38,009 nucleotides of DNA from Sinorhizobium psoraleae (lineage in GTDB: Bacteria > Pseudomonadota > Alphaproteobacteria > Rhizobiales > Rhizobiaceae). The notes beneath the pieces are model-generated. The model searched no databases, had not been told where the DNA came from, and saw only the letters and a program-made list of their open reading frames with translations. The DNA is taken from positions 1 to 38,009 of the forward strand of contig NZ_JABEKV010000013.1 of NCBI RefSeq assembly GCF_013283645.1, in the 5' to 3' direction. Position 1 is the stretch's first letter. The number at the start of each line of letters is the position of its first letter. A program made the position numbers and the translations under genes. Shown here in pieces: positions 1-7,863 of this stretch.

Positions 1-121
1 CTCACCGGCGCTGGCCTCAGTTCCGGTTGGACAGTTTTGAAAAAAACGCTTGCAAAACGTCGTGCGATTAGACGACCCCATCTGCCAACGCCGAAACAAG
101 CGACCTTCGTCGCGCTCGAGG

Positions 122-857
122 CTAACTTTTGCCTGCTCGTTTCACCCGAATGCTGACGGGACCGCCCTCAGCCTGCTGGATCTCGAACTGGTTTGTTTTC
201 CGGACGAGATCGATGAGTTTTCGGAATCCGAAGGAGCGCGGGTCAAAGTCCGGCGCCAGGTTAAGCAGCTGCTTGCCGACTGTGCTTAGGTTGACCCAGC
301 CATCTTCGGCTTCTTCCTGGACAAACACCCTTTTTGATCAACGGCACGGCGGCGCTTGCCGGTCGGAGGGGCTGAGTTGTCGACGCCGCGCTCTGCCCCT
401 CTTTGACCGCGCCAGGAACAAGATTCTCGGTGTAAATAAACCGACGGCAGGCCTGTCGGAAACTCTCCGGAGTCTTCTGCTCCCCGAAGCCAAAGACATC
501 GATGCCCTGCTCGCGGATTCGGGCCGCTAAACGCGTGAAGTCGCTGTCGGACGAAACGAGACAGAATCCATCGAAGCGCCCACTGTGCAGCAGATCCATG
601 GCGTCGATCACAAGCGTGATATCCGAAGCATTCTTGCCGGTCGTGTAGGCGAATTGCTGCTGCGGAATGATCGCGTGTTTCGCGAGGACATCCGCCCAGG
701 CCTTGGAACGTGTGCCAGAGAAATCGCCGTAGATGCGACGGACACTGGCCTCGCCGATGTTGGCGACCTCTTCGAACAGCCTGTCGACAATCTTTGCCGA
801 AGTGTTGTCGGCATCGATGAGCACCGCAAGGCGCGGTGATCGAGGCTCAGACGTCAT
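122..857 (-). pseudogene. NYN-domain / LOTUS (OST-HTH) protein, frameshifted
   Basis: The first part, read from the ATG at 857, is a LabA-like NYN (PIN-fold) nuclease domain: an early AVLIDADN strand and a later SSDSDF strand carry the acidic residues expected at the metal site. Members of this family are thought to act on RNA. Near base 330 the frame changes. The upstream frame ends in a meaningless tail (stop at 261), while another frame continues with EDGWVNLSTVGKQL, a typical LOTUS/OST-HTH RNA-binding domain, and stops at 122. One extra base in the AAAAAGGG run near 326-335 (minus strand) explains the break; removing it gives one NYN-LOTUS protein of about 240 residues. It could be a real mutation or a homopolymer sequencing error. 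A decayed second LOTUS copy lies at about 3826-4045. Confidence 0.75.
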
Positions 858-1744
858 GCAACGTTCTCCTCTCCAAATTGGCTCAACCTATCAGCCACTA
901 CACTACCGCAATATCAGGCTTTCCTGCTCGGACTTTGGTTGAACCGCATCAGGGCCATTAGAATCGGTCCAACCGAAAACTGGCCGCGCGCCGCCTTTCG
1001 CATGAGATCACGCTGATAGCCGCCGGCGTTGCCGCAGATGCTGGCCGATTATATTCTCGAGAGGCGTCAAGGAGGGCGAAGGATCTTTGCCGATGAGACT
1101 CGCCTGCCCACTTTAGCGCCCGGTTCGGGGAAACCACCAAGGTCTGGCTTTGGGTCATATGCGCGACGATCGCCCCTATGGTGGGACCAGTCTGCCGATG
1201 GGGGTCCATTATTTTGAAGACAGCAGAGGCGCCCGATTCCGTGAAGCGTCATCTCTCTGGACTCACCGGCATCCTGAAAGTTGACGGCTACTATTCCATC
1301 AGGCAAATTGAGGCACGTGAACGAGTCGAAAAAGGCCCGAATTCTGGATTTCCAGGCAAATCCAATCTAGGCCGACTGACATTAGTCGTTCGCAAATCCT
1401 AAACATCACTGTCGATACTTAATTAAGCAAAATTGCGTCCGAATGACGGAAGGATACGCCCTGTTAGCGTCCGTTGGTGAAAAATTTGTATATCATCTCA
1501 AATACTTAACATTCCGCCAACTTGGGCACTGGTGTCTACTGACGACCCCCAGCGCCACCACGCTCTTGCCGGATCCGCCTGGTCAACCAGGCGCACCATC
1601 GGCTCGATTGCCTTACCGCCAGCCTCGTCGAGGCCCTAGGTGGAGTCCGGGGGCAGAGCAAGCAGCATGACGTAGAGATCCTCGCATCCTTGCGGGAGTG
1701 GAAAGATCGCTCGTCGAAGGTTCGATGCCCCGCAGCGGCGTGGA

Positions 1745-2032
1745 CTAAGCCGCTTGCGCACCTTGACAGGAGTCGCGCCGGTCACCAAGTTTCGGCAAGA
1801 GCTGTATCGTCGTCAAAAGGTAGGCCTGCATGACCGACTGGCTAACGCCATGACCATTTGGGCGCGCCTCGCCGTTCAACACGACCTCAGAAGCCGATAG
1901 AAATACGCTGCCCTTCAAAGTCACTGCCACGGTCGAGTCCAGCGATCTGTGATCGACCGCCTCCTTGCCGTCGCCTGCGCCATGCTCTCCATGCTCTCCA
2001 TGCTCTCTCTCTCTCTCTCTCTCTCTCTGCAA
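1745..2032 (-). CDS. Doubtful hypothetical ORF containing a microsatellite
   Basis: This 95-codon frame begins in the (GA)n repeat, which translates as alternating Arg-Glu followed by three copies of a His-Gly-Glu unit. The rest (for example TVAVTLKGSVFLSASEVVLNG) looks more like real protein than a shadow frame, but I recognise no family and see no ribosome binding site, because the repeat occupies that position. If real, changes in repeat number at its 5' end would shift the frame and switch the product on or off. It may equally be a truncated remnant. Confidence 0.2.
   Translation of the reverse strand: MQREREREREHGEHGEHGAGDGKEAVDHRSLDSTVAVTLKGSVFLSASEVVLNGEARPNGHGVSQSVMQAYLLTTIQLLPKLGDRRDSCQGAQAA
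1981..2028. repeat. CATGCTCTC triplicate plus (TC)n microsatellite
   Basis: Three tandem CATGCTCTC units (from 1981) run directly into about twelve TC dinucleotides ending near 2028. Dinucleotide tracts of this length are rare in bacterial DNA and are prone to slippage. It lies about 360 bases upstream of the recombinase gene and at the 5' end of a doubtful minus-strand frame. Confidence 0.9.
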
Positions 2033-2386
2033 ATCCGCTTGTTAAACGCTGGGGAGCCCCGCCCCCGCGGAAATACAAGTTTGTCGGCCAGGCCGTGGAA
2101 TGAACTTCTGCCGATCTGTCGGCGCGAAGCACTATCAGATCGTTATTCAGAGCCCACTGAGGCTACAGAGCTATGCCCCGCCTCCAAAAGCTGCGAGTTT
2201 TACGGGGTTTCGGCCACAGAAGGCCGCTGGCGCGATTTCCCGACCTTCGACGCCCCGATGCTTGTTGCAGACCAGATTTCGTGCTGTACGGCCTTCTGTT
2301 TCGGACCTAAAACACGCCTGCAAAGGAATCTTTTCTGACACATTTCTTATTTGTACAAACCGCCGCGAAACGCACAAAGGAAACCG

Positions 2387-3304
2387 ATGGCGAAAGCTGC
2401 GAACCTCAACCCCCCTCCCCTGCCGCAGAGGCTGATCGGATACGCGCGCGTTTCGACGGACGATCAGCTCAACGACGCGCAGGTCGATGAGTTGCGCGCG
2501 GCCGGCTGCCACCGCATCCACCAGGAGCAAAGATCCGGCGCGTCACGCGCGAGACCGGTTCTTGCGAAGCTTCTCAAAGACCTTGCCGCCGGCGATGTGC
2601 TCGTTGTCGTCCGCCTGGATCGGCTGGCGCGCTCCGTCAGCCATTTGCTCGACGTCATCGAGGACCTGGAGGAGCGCGGCGTTCATTTCCGCTCGCTGCG
2701 CGATCCGATCGATACTTCGACGCCGCAAGGCATGTTTTCGTTGCAGGTGCTTGGCGCTGTCGCCCAGCTCGAGCGCGCGCTGATCGCCGAGCGAACCAAA
2801 TCCGGCATGCAGGCCGCCAAGGCACGCGGCCGGCTCGCCGGCAATCCGGGATTACGGGAACGGCGGCCGGAGGCGATCCGTGCGGTTTCCGCGGCGCGCG
2901 AGCGCGCCTACCTCGACGAGTTGATTGCGACGGCCCAGACGTGGCTGCCGACGGTCCGGCAGCTGCGGCCGCGGCACAGCTGGGACGACGTCGTGCGGAT
3001 CCTCAATCGCAGGGGCCGCGATTGGACGGTCGAACGCTTGCGCCGGGCGGTTCACCGGATGGTGCGCGAGAAGCTCGCAGACCCGGAGCTGCTTAGCCGC
3101 TCCCCGCGTCGGCCGCCCGAGCATCATCTGATGCGGCTGGTTGCCGGCATCGCGATCGCCGATCCCGATCTTTCGCTCAGGGACATTGCCGCTCAGTTGG
3201 ACCAGATGCAGGAGCGACCGCCGCGTGGCGGCCGGAAATGGCAGCCGTCTTCGGTCAGGGCACTGCTGGACGAAGCCCGCCGACTCGGGTTGGTTCGCTC
3301 CTGA
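2387..3304 (+). CDS. Serine recombinase (resolvase/invertase family)
   Basis: The 305-residue product has an N-terminal resolvase domain. It opens with GYARVST, whose serine is the expected nucleophile attacking DNA, followed by RLDRLARS and an E-helix region around QLERALIAERT, then a C-terminal region longer than the usual short helix-turn-helix of Tn3 resolvases. The ATG at 2387 is chosen because AAAGGAAACCG gives it a ribosome binding site; an upstream in-frame start at 2351 lacks one. It stands alone, with no transposase next to it, so it may be a plasmid multimer-resolution enzyme, an invertase, or the surviving part of a transposon. NYN-LOTUS sequences lie on both sides, in opposite orientation. 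Confidence 0.9.
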   Translation: MAKAANLNPPPLPQRLIGYARVSTDDQLNDAQVDELRAAGCHRIHQEQRSGASRARPVLAKLLKDLAAGDVLVVVRLDRLARSVSHLLDVIEDLEERGVHFRSLRDPIDTSTPQGMFSLQVLGAVAQLERALIAERTKSGMQAAKARGRLAGNPGLRERRPEAIRAVSAARERAYLDELIATAQTWLPTVRQLRPRHSWDDVVRILNRRGRDWTVERLRRAVHRMVREKLADPELLSRSPRRPPEHHLMRLVAGIAIADPDLSLRDIAAQLDQMQERPPRGGRKWQPSSVRALLDEARRLGLVRS

Positions 3305-3557
3305 GAGTCTGGTTCATAAGGCGACCGAGCTTGCAAAGACGCGTATTGGCGCCAACGAACGGATGACAGCTTCGCGCGCCACAGCCTTCAGCCAAGTAGC
3401 ATTCGCGTGAGGGCATGCAGCCTGCCCTGCGGAATTGGTACCAACACCACAAAAACCCGGCGCGGGAGGAGGTGCGCCAGGCTTCGATAAGTGACGGACA
3501 GCTGGGGAAGATCCGAAGCGGTTCGGGAGGAGGTGAATCGCTTCAGAAATGGTCGAG
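3305..3557. other. Spacer between recombinase and cold-shock gene
   Basis: No gene or convincing hairpin is seen. The two flanking genes converge here. Confidence 0.4.
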
Positions 3558-3806
3558 TCAACCCCGGCCTTTCCAAAAGTTCGCGTGTGAGAAACCGGCC
3601 AAGGCCTGCAAATTCTCCGCCGACATCTTGCCGGACTTGCGATCCTTTACCAGCTCATAGCTGACCTTCTGGCCATCGTTCAGGCCACGCATTCCTGCCC
3701 GCTCCACCGCGGAAATGTGAACAAAAACATCGGCGCTGCCGTCGTCCGGCTGGATGAAACCAAAGCTTTTCGTCGCGTTGAACCATTTTACCGTACCGGT
3801 CGCCAT
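3558..3806 (-). CDS. Cold-shock domain protein (CspA family)
   Basis: The 82-residue protein starts at the ATG at 3806, preceded by GAAGGAAG. It contains the full cold-shock OB-fold: TVKWFNATKSFGFIQPDDG with the RNP1 aromatic residues, then VFVHIS (RNP2). Such proteins bind single-stranded RNA or DNA and melt RNA structure. The fold normally ends near the SAEN motif; here about 15 further residues follow (ending FWKGRG), which suggests the original stop has been lost or replaced. The sequence directly upstream of the start is LOTUS-derived, so the promoter region may also have been replaced by recombination. Confidence 0.88.
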   Translation of the reverse strand: MATGTVKWFNATKSFGFIQPDDGSADVFVHISAVERAGMRGLNDGQKVSYELVKDRKSGKMSAENLQALAGFSHANFWKGRG

Positions 3807-3825
3807 AATGTCTTCCTTCGAGGTC

Positions 3826-4045
3826 TCGCGGCAGCTGATCAAGAAGGTGCTGTCGCAGGAGAACACGGAGGATGGCTGGGTCAATCTGGGCACGGCCGGC
3901 AAGCAGTTTTTGAATCTGTACTGCACTTCGACCCGCGCGCCCTCAGGTTTTGAAAGCTCAGCGATCTTATCTGCAAGACAGATCAGTTTGACGCAAGTCG
4001 GCTCCTTGCAGCGCTTCGGTTGAGCAGCAGGAGGAAAGCTCGGGA
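3826..4045 (+). pseudogene. Decayed LOTUS (OST-HTH) domain remnant
   Basis: Plus-strand translation gives QLIKKVLSQENTEDGWVNLG and onward, clearly similar to the LOTUS part of the NYN-LOTUS gene at 122-857. No NYN domain precedes it. Compared with that copy it lacks one base near 3918-3925 and then carries a TGA where the other copy has an Arg codon (near 3958). The remainder (KLSDLICKTDQFDASRLL) continues in the second frame. It is a truncated, frameshifted and nonsense-bearing remnant, in inverted orientation to the first copy and too diverged to be a recent duplicate. It overlaps the 3' end of the MNT-HEPN gene. Confidence 0.65.
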
Positions 4046-5017
4046 TCGATGGCTCATTCGAGGATCATGCTTCCTGCGCCAGCTAATCTGCCCCACGTAC
4101 AGATCAGTGTGCCCGACGCGCTCACGTTCGAGTATCGCTAGCCGCTGGCGGCAAATGCTCTCGACTAGGAGAAACAAGGCGTTGGCGCGCTCCATCAGCC
4201 AGGACAGCGCCTCCTCCGAGACCTCAAAACGGCGGGAATAGCGAGCCTTTACATAGGCCGCATTGAGAACTCTGAACCAGACGGTGTGAAGGTGCTGTTC
4301 GCGCGGCCAAGCCTCCACAAGCCGCCGGTCCCGCTCTTCGGCCAGCCCGCGCAAGAACGTCAGATTATGCGAGGGCAGGCTGTGGTTCGTCAGGGTTAAT
4401 AGCAGAGCGGAATAAGCGGCCTCAACGGCTTGGTGGAGCAGGAACGCCGCGTGAATATCCCACTTGCGGGAGATTGCCACACGGCTAAGCTCAAGGAACC
4501 CTTGGGCGCTGGTGTGTTGCCTGTCGAAATACTCCCTTGCCACCTTGAGAGCATCGCCCGGACCAAGCGCATTCGGTTCCGCGAGCGGCCGCTCGTCGAG
4601 TTCATATAGCACAATCCCCTCGCGCAGGATATCGACGAAGAAAAACTGTCCCTCCGCGAGGTAGTTATTGACCTCTCTCGCACCGTGCACAATCAGCCGG
4701 ACCAGCGGCGATATGGCCTTGTCCCACTTCAACCGGTCGGTGGCCCTGTCCCAGTATTGCGGCTCGGCGAGCTTGCGGCTGCTGACGAGGACGAGAATGT
4801 CGAACTCCGAGGTATAGCCCTTCATCGTGTGCGGATCGTCGACAAAGGTGTCGCGGGCATAGGAGCCGAACAGAATGATCTTCAGGATCCGCCCGCGTTT
4901 CTTGAAAGCAGTGAAACTGCCCTCGAGCGCATCGGAAAACTCCTCGTGAATGATCTCGACGACGCGGGCGAGCTCCCGCTGCTTGTCTTCCGGCAAATGC
5001 TCGAGGGTGGATTTCAT
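3983..5017 (-). CDS. MNT-HEPN fusion protein (nucleotidyltransferase plus HEPN)
   Basis: The 344-residue frame starts with an MNT nucleotidyltransferase domain: LFGSYARD around residues 49-56, then a long insertion before SEFDILV, where the usual Asp-x-Asp appears as Glu-x-Asp. A HEPN-like helical half follows (AAFLLHQAVEAAYSALLL and the following helices). In two-gene systems MNT AMPylates and silences the HEPN RNase; single-chain fusions also exist, and their role here is not known. The last 40 or so residues (after about GHTDLYVGQ) are Arg/Ser-rich and run antisense over the LOTUS remnant, so the original C-terminus is probably lost. The start is the first ATG of the frame. Confidence 0.75.
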   Translation of the reverse strand: MKSTLEHLPEDKQRELARVVEIIHEEFSDALEGSFTAFKKRGRILKIILFGSYARDTFVDDPHTMKGYTSEFDILVLVSSRKLAEPQYWDRATDRLKWDKAISPLVRLIVHGAREVNNYLAEGQFFFVDILREGIVLYELDERPLAEPNALGPGDALKVAREYFDRQHTSAQGFLELSRVAISRKWDIHAAFLLHQAVEAAYSALLLTLTNHSLPSHNLTFLRGLAEERDRRLVEAWPREQHLHTVWFRVLNAAYVKARYSRRFEVSEEALSWLMERANALFLLVESICRQRLAILERERVGHTDLYVGQISWRRKHDPRMSHRSRAFLLLLNRSAARSRLASN

Positions 5018-5597
5018 GGGGAGTGCTCACGCCAGTGAATCGTCGAATTCCGGGAGGCGGTAAACTGTCGTCTCGGCCTGCCGATCCAACATGTCCTGTT
5101 CGCCCGTTGTGCGCGACTAATAGATTTGTTAGCCGCGGTGCTGGGGTGGTTTGCGGAAGGGGCGAGAATCTACGCTCTCATGATCGTCATGGGCGCGGGA
5201 ACGCGCCGGAAGCCGTCACGGGGTCTGCCCGGCGCGCGGTGGCGCGGGACACGCCCCTTTTAGTCGTCGAGTTTGGTCGCCTCGTCTGCCTCCATGGCAG
5301 CGTCGTAGTCCGCGTACCAGTCGCTGTGTTGGGGTGGCGGTCTGGTAGGGATTAACCTCCTCACTCATCCCGGTCTCCGCCGCCGTGACGCCTTCATAGA
5401 AAGGCGTAAATACCGGTGCCATCGCTAACTGAATTCTCAGAAGGATGGGCCAGACCATCGCGTCCTGCGTCACGAGATAAGCTGCGTCGACTGCCCAGCG
5501 CCACACTTTGTCAAACCGCACTGTTGATTGTCCGTGGCCACAACTGTAGCGGTACACAACTTTCAACTGGCGACCGGTACAGGAGTGTGGGTTTCAT
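5018..5597. other. Region with one possible decayed small gene
   Basis: Apart from the doubtful minus-strand frame at 5260-5566 I see no gene. The promoter of the MNT-HEPN gene should lie just above 5017, but no clear -35/-10 pair stands out. Confidence 0.35.
5260..5566 (-). pseudogene. Possible small hypothetical gene(s) with frameshift
   Basis: A minus-strand frame beginning near 5566 reads WRWAVDAAYLVTQDAMVWP and further protein-like sequence up to an internal ATG (MSEEVNPYQTATPT). Near 5312 the sensible frame changes to SDWYADYDAAMEADEATKLD with a stop at 5260-5262. One inserted base joins the two. I do not recognise a family. It may be one frameshifted gene or two tiny ones. Confidence 0.3.
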
Positions 5598-5804
5598 ATG
5601 GAAACGGTAACAATCGGATCCCGAGCAGATTTTGCCCGATGGGCGATAGAGCGCGCTCGATCAATCGTCGTCGATCAGGGTGGTGACCTTGCACTTGCAA
5701 CACGCGACATGGACGACGCTGCGATGGCCGCCGCAGGAAATGCGCTGGGCCAAGAGATCACTAATGCACTATTGGAAGTGTTCGACGGTCTTCTGGCAGA
5801 ATGA
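5598..5804 (+). CDS. Small hypothetical protein
   Basis: This 68-residue acidic, helical frame (METVTIGSRADFARWAIERA at its start) has an AGGAG about eleven bases before the ATG. The regular hydrophobic pattern and the terminal VFDGLLAE suggest a real small protein. No family is recognised and no partner gene lies nearby. Confidence 0.45.
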   Translation: METVTIGSRADFARWAIERARSIVVDQGGDLALATRDMDDAAMAAAGNALGQEITNALLEVFDGLLAE

Positions 5805-6014
5805 CGAAATGCGTCCTCCTGGCTCGGCTCGGAGGTCACCCAAGTCGCAAGCCCTGAATCGCGATCGTCTGGGCTGCAAGGTGCATTACGAACAACTTTA
5901 CGCCTCGCGTCGAACAAACAGGCGATCCTCGCCTAGAGACCTAAACTCTTCCTTCAGTAGCAAACGGAGACAATTTAGGATTAACGCCTTGATTCGTCTG
6001 CAAAAATATCGGTT

Positions 6015-6030
6015 TTTGTCAGCTGACAAC
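6015..6030. promoter_or_regulatory. parS-like centromere site 1
   Basis: TTTGTCAGCTGACAAC contains a perfect 14-base palindrome, TTGTCAG/CTGACAA. It fits the palindromic GTT-N4-GC-N4-AAC pattern described for RepB-binding parS sites of repABC plasmids except for the first base. Sites downstream of repC are common in this plasmid family. RepB from the adjacent gene would bind here for partition. Confidence 0.6.
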
Positions 6031-6419
6031 TTTTCTAGTCTATTTTGGACGCAATACGTCCCCGTTTCTTCGCAGCCAAAAAACCAAAATCTGGTGTACC
6101 ATTCGGCCTTTCACAGCGTCGTCCTAGCACCTCAGACTCGCAAAGGGATCATCACAGCGCATCAATGATCAAGCCACTTCGCGCGGAACCATCTCTGGTC
6201 CGATGCTCGAATGTCTCCGCCAACCACTGGAGCACAATGCTGAGGGAGCCGCGAACTGGTTCGGGAGTGTCCCTGCCTTTGGGGTCCCCCATGCGCCGAC
6301 GAAAGTTCCTGGCGCACTGTGAGGCCCCCGTACCGTCTCCCCCTGCCGAGACCATTGCAAGCGACAGCGTCAGACATAAGTTCCCCTAGTCAGTTGATTC
6401 GACGTACTGATCTGCCGAT

Positions 6420-6435
6420 TTTGTCAGCCGACAAC
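6420..6435. promoter_or_regulatory. parS-like centromere site 2
   Basis: TTTGTCAGCCGACAAC differs from the site at 6015 by one base (T to C at the centre). It lies 57 bases past the repC stop codon. The repetition of such a long dyad within 400 bases makes chance unlikely. Confidence 0.55.
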
Positions 6436-6445
6436 AAGCTGCGCC

Positions 6446-6470
6446 CAAGAACTGAGGGCATCGGTTCTTG
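6446..6470 (-). terminator. Hairpin downstream of repC
   Basis: Perfect 7-base arms CAAGAAC/GTTCTTG with an 11-base loop lie 22 bases past the repC stop. No T-run follows in the minus direction, so it may be a weak or Rho-assisted terminator, or a protein site. Confidence 0.35.
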
Positions 6471-6491
6471 TCGATCAGCTAGGTTCTTCGA

Positions 6492-7706
6492 TCACGAGGC
6501 CAATCGATCGCGTCCGCCGCGCGCCCTGAGCAGTGCCGTCAACACCGGCCCCAGCGAAAACTCGCCGCGTTTTGCCCGAGACGTCAGATCCCGCAGATAT
6601 CCGCCGGGCGAGTTGATGTGCTCTGCTCGCTCCAGAATGCAGGCCATGATGGCGGAGGCATTTTGGGGCCCCATGACCTTGCAGGCATCCTGGTAGGCCG
6701 ACGGACTGACGCGGAGCGTTGAGCGGACGACCACCGCGGCCTGCATCAAGTCGCGCCAGTTCGCCACTGCGCCTCCGGGGCCATAATCTGAAATGGTTGG
6801 GCAAGCCTGCAACACCATTCCCAACGGAAACTCCTTCATCCGCTCGCGCTGCGGGTCTATGGCTTGGCTCGGCTTCTCCCCCCGCTCTTGTCGAGAGCTA
6901 GGTTCAAGTTCATTAATGGATTCTGGAGTTGAACTCTGTTTGTGCCGCTCAGTTTGATCAGGATTGGCGCTCAAATTTTCGATTTTTACCCTAATTTCCA
7001 GAAGGTTGGAGATTTCCTCGTGCAACATCTCCATCTCTTCGAGGATGGGAGCAACAGTCGCGACGGTCGCTACTCGAGGAATGGTCACCACCAGGCTGCG
7101 GTAGTGCTGGTGTATCGCGTCCCAATTTCCGTCCACTCCCTCCTCGAGGGCGACTTCAATCAGCTTAGCGATATCGCGCCGGCAGATCGTCAGGCGCTCG
7201 CGAAGTCTACGCAACTGCAGTCGCTCCATCTCGACATTGGCAGCTATTTGCTCGATCTCGCGTGCGCGAGACAGCAACGGAGCTAACGAAAAGCCATAGG
7301 CCTCATAGATTGCACCGTCTCCGTCCTTTCGGGCGTAGCGTTTGCCATTTGGGCTATCGCGGCGTGCCAGAAGGCCAGCGCCGACGAGCGCTGCGATGTG
7401 GCGTCGCAACGTCGCTTCGGCCATGCCATGCGCGCGAAGCGACAACTGCATGTTAGAGGGAAACACGATGAGCCCGTTTTCCTCGGACAAAGTCGTCTCG
7501 GGATAAAAGCTCAAAAGTGCGTTCATAACCGAGAGCGCCCGCTCGCTGATGCCGAGCTTCGGCTTAGCTTCGCAGAGCGCTCGAAACAGCTTCCACTTGT
7601 CGGCCGATGTCTCGGGTTCGATTGCACGTGACATATATTCGCTTGCCAACATGCCAAGCGTCATCGATCGGCGCCCGAAGGGCGTCGTCACACTTCCACC
7701 TTGCAT
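6492..7706 (-). CDS. repC: RepC replication initiator
   Basis: The 404-residue product matches RepC of repABC plasmids in length and in its start (VTTPFGRRSMTLGMLA). RepC is the essential initiator and in the studied plasmids binds an origin within its own coding sequence, so oriV is probably inside this gene. The N-terminal half carries a winged-helix DNA-binding region (ALRALSVMNALLSFYPE-like segment, then MAEATLRRHIAALVGAG). The start at 7706 follows GAAAGAAG. The gene is last in the minus-strand repABC operon and is separated from repB by 157 bases holding a likely antisense RNA, the usual negative control of RepC synthesis. Confidence 0.95.
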   Translation of the reverse strand: MQGGSVTTPFGRRSMTLGMLASEYMSRAIEPETSADKWKLFRALCEAKPKLGISERALSVMNALLSFYPETTLSEENGLIVFPSNMQLSLRAHGMAEATLRRHIAALVGAGLLARRDSPNGKRYARKDGDGAIYEAYGFSLAPLLSRAREIEQIAANVEMERLQLRRLRERLTICRRDIAKLIEVALEEGVDGNWDAIHQHYRSLVVTIPRVATVATVAPILEEMEMLHEEISNLLEIRVKIENLSANPDQTERHKQSSTPESINELEPSSRQERGEKPSQAIDPQRERMKEFPLGMVLQACPTISDYGPGGAVANWRDLMQAAVVVRSTLRVSPSAYQDACKVMGPQNASAIMACILERAEHINSPGGYLRDLTSRAKRGEFSLGPVLTALLRARGGRDRLAS

Positions 7707-7766
7707 CTTCTTTCACCTATCTTCAGGCAAAAGACGTCCGCTCACCCGTTCCGGTGCCAAAGACTC

Positions 7767-7857
7767 TTGACTGCGATTCGTGGAAATGCGATTCTCAGGC
7801 TGCTAAACGATGAGAGAGGCTTCCACGATGGTTACCGTCTGGGGGCCTTTTTCTTTT
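7767..7857 (+). ncRNA. Candidate antisense counter-transcribed RNA (repABC incompatibility RNA)
   Basis: Between repB and repC, on the strand opposite to their mRNA, there is a TTGACT box (7767-7772), a 17-base spacer and GATTCT (7790-7795). An RNA starting near 7802 would end at a hairpin with stem AGGCTTCC (7817-7824) / GGGGGCCT (7841-7848) followed by TTTTTCTTTT. The RNA would be about 55 nt. Small antisense RNAs in exactly this interval repress repC in studied repABC plasmids and act as an incompatibility factor. The -10 box is imperfect. Confidence 0.65.
7817..7857 (+). terminator. Intrinsic terminator of the antisense RNA
   Basis: An 8-base-pair stem with two G-U pairs, a 16-base loop and a T-rich tail (7848-7857). 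The same structure would form the target loop facing the repC leader. Confidence 0.6.
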
Positions 7858-7863
7858 GCGTCC

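Larger units (their letters stand above)
858..2386. other. Gene-poor accessory stretch
   Basis: No convincing intact gene is seen between the NYN gene and the recombinase. Frames are short and broken. A stretch around 1570-1740 on the plus strand translates into plausible protein-like sequence (for example TASLVEALGG) but has no identifiable start or family, so it may be a fragment of an old gene. A microsatellite lies at 1981-2028. The last 60 bases before the recombinase contain AT-rich, TTGTACAA-like sequence where a resolution site could lie, but no clear dyads were established. Confidence 0.4.
5805..6491. other. Intergenic region downstream of repC with parS-like sites
   Basis: No gene is supported. 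The stretch holds two near-identical palindromes (6015-6030 and 6420-6435) and a hairpin just past the repC stop (6446-6470). Frames here are short and lack start signals. Confidence 0.5.
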
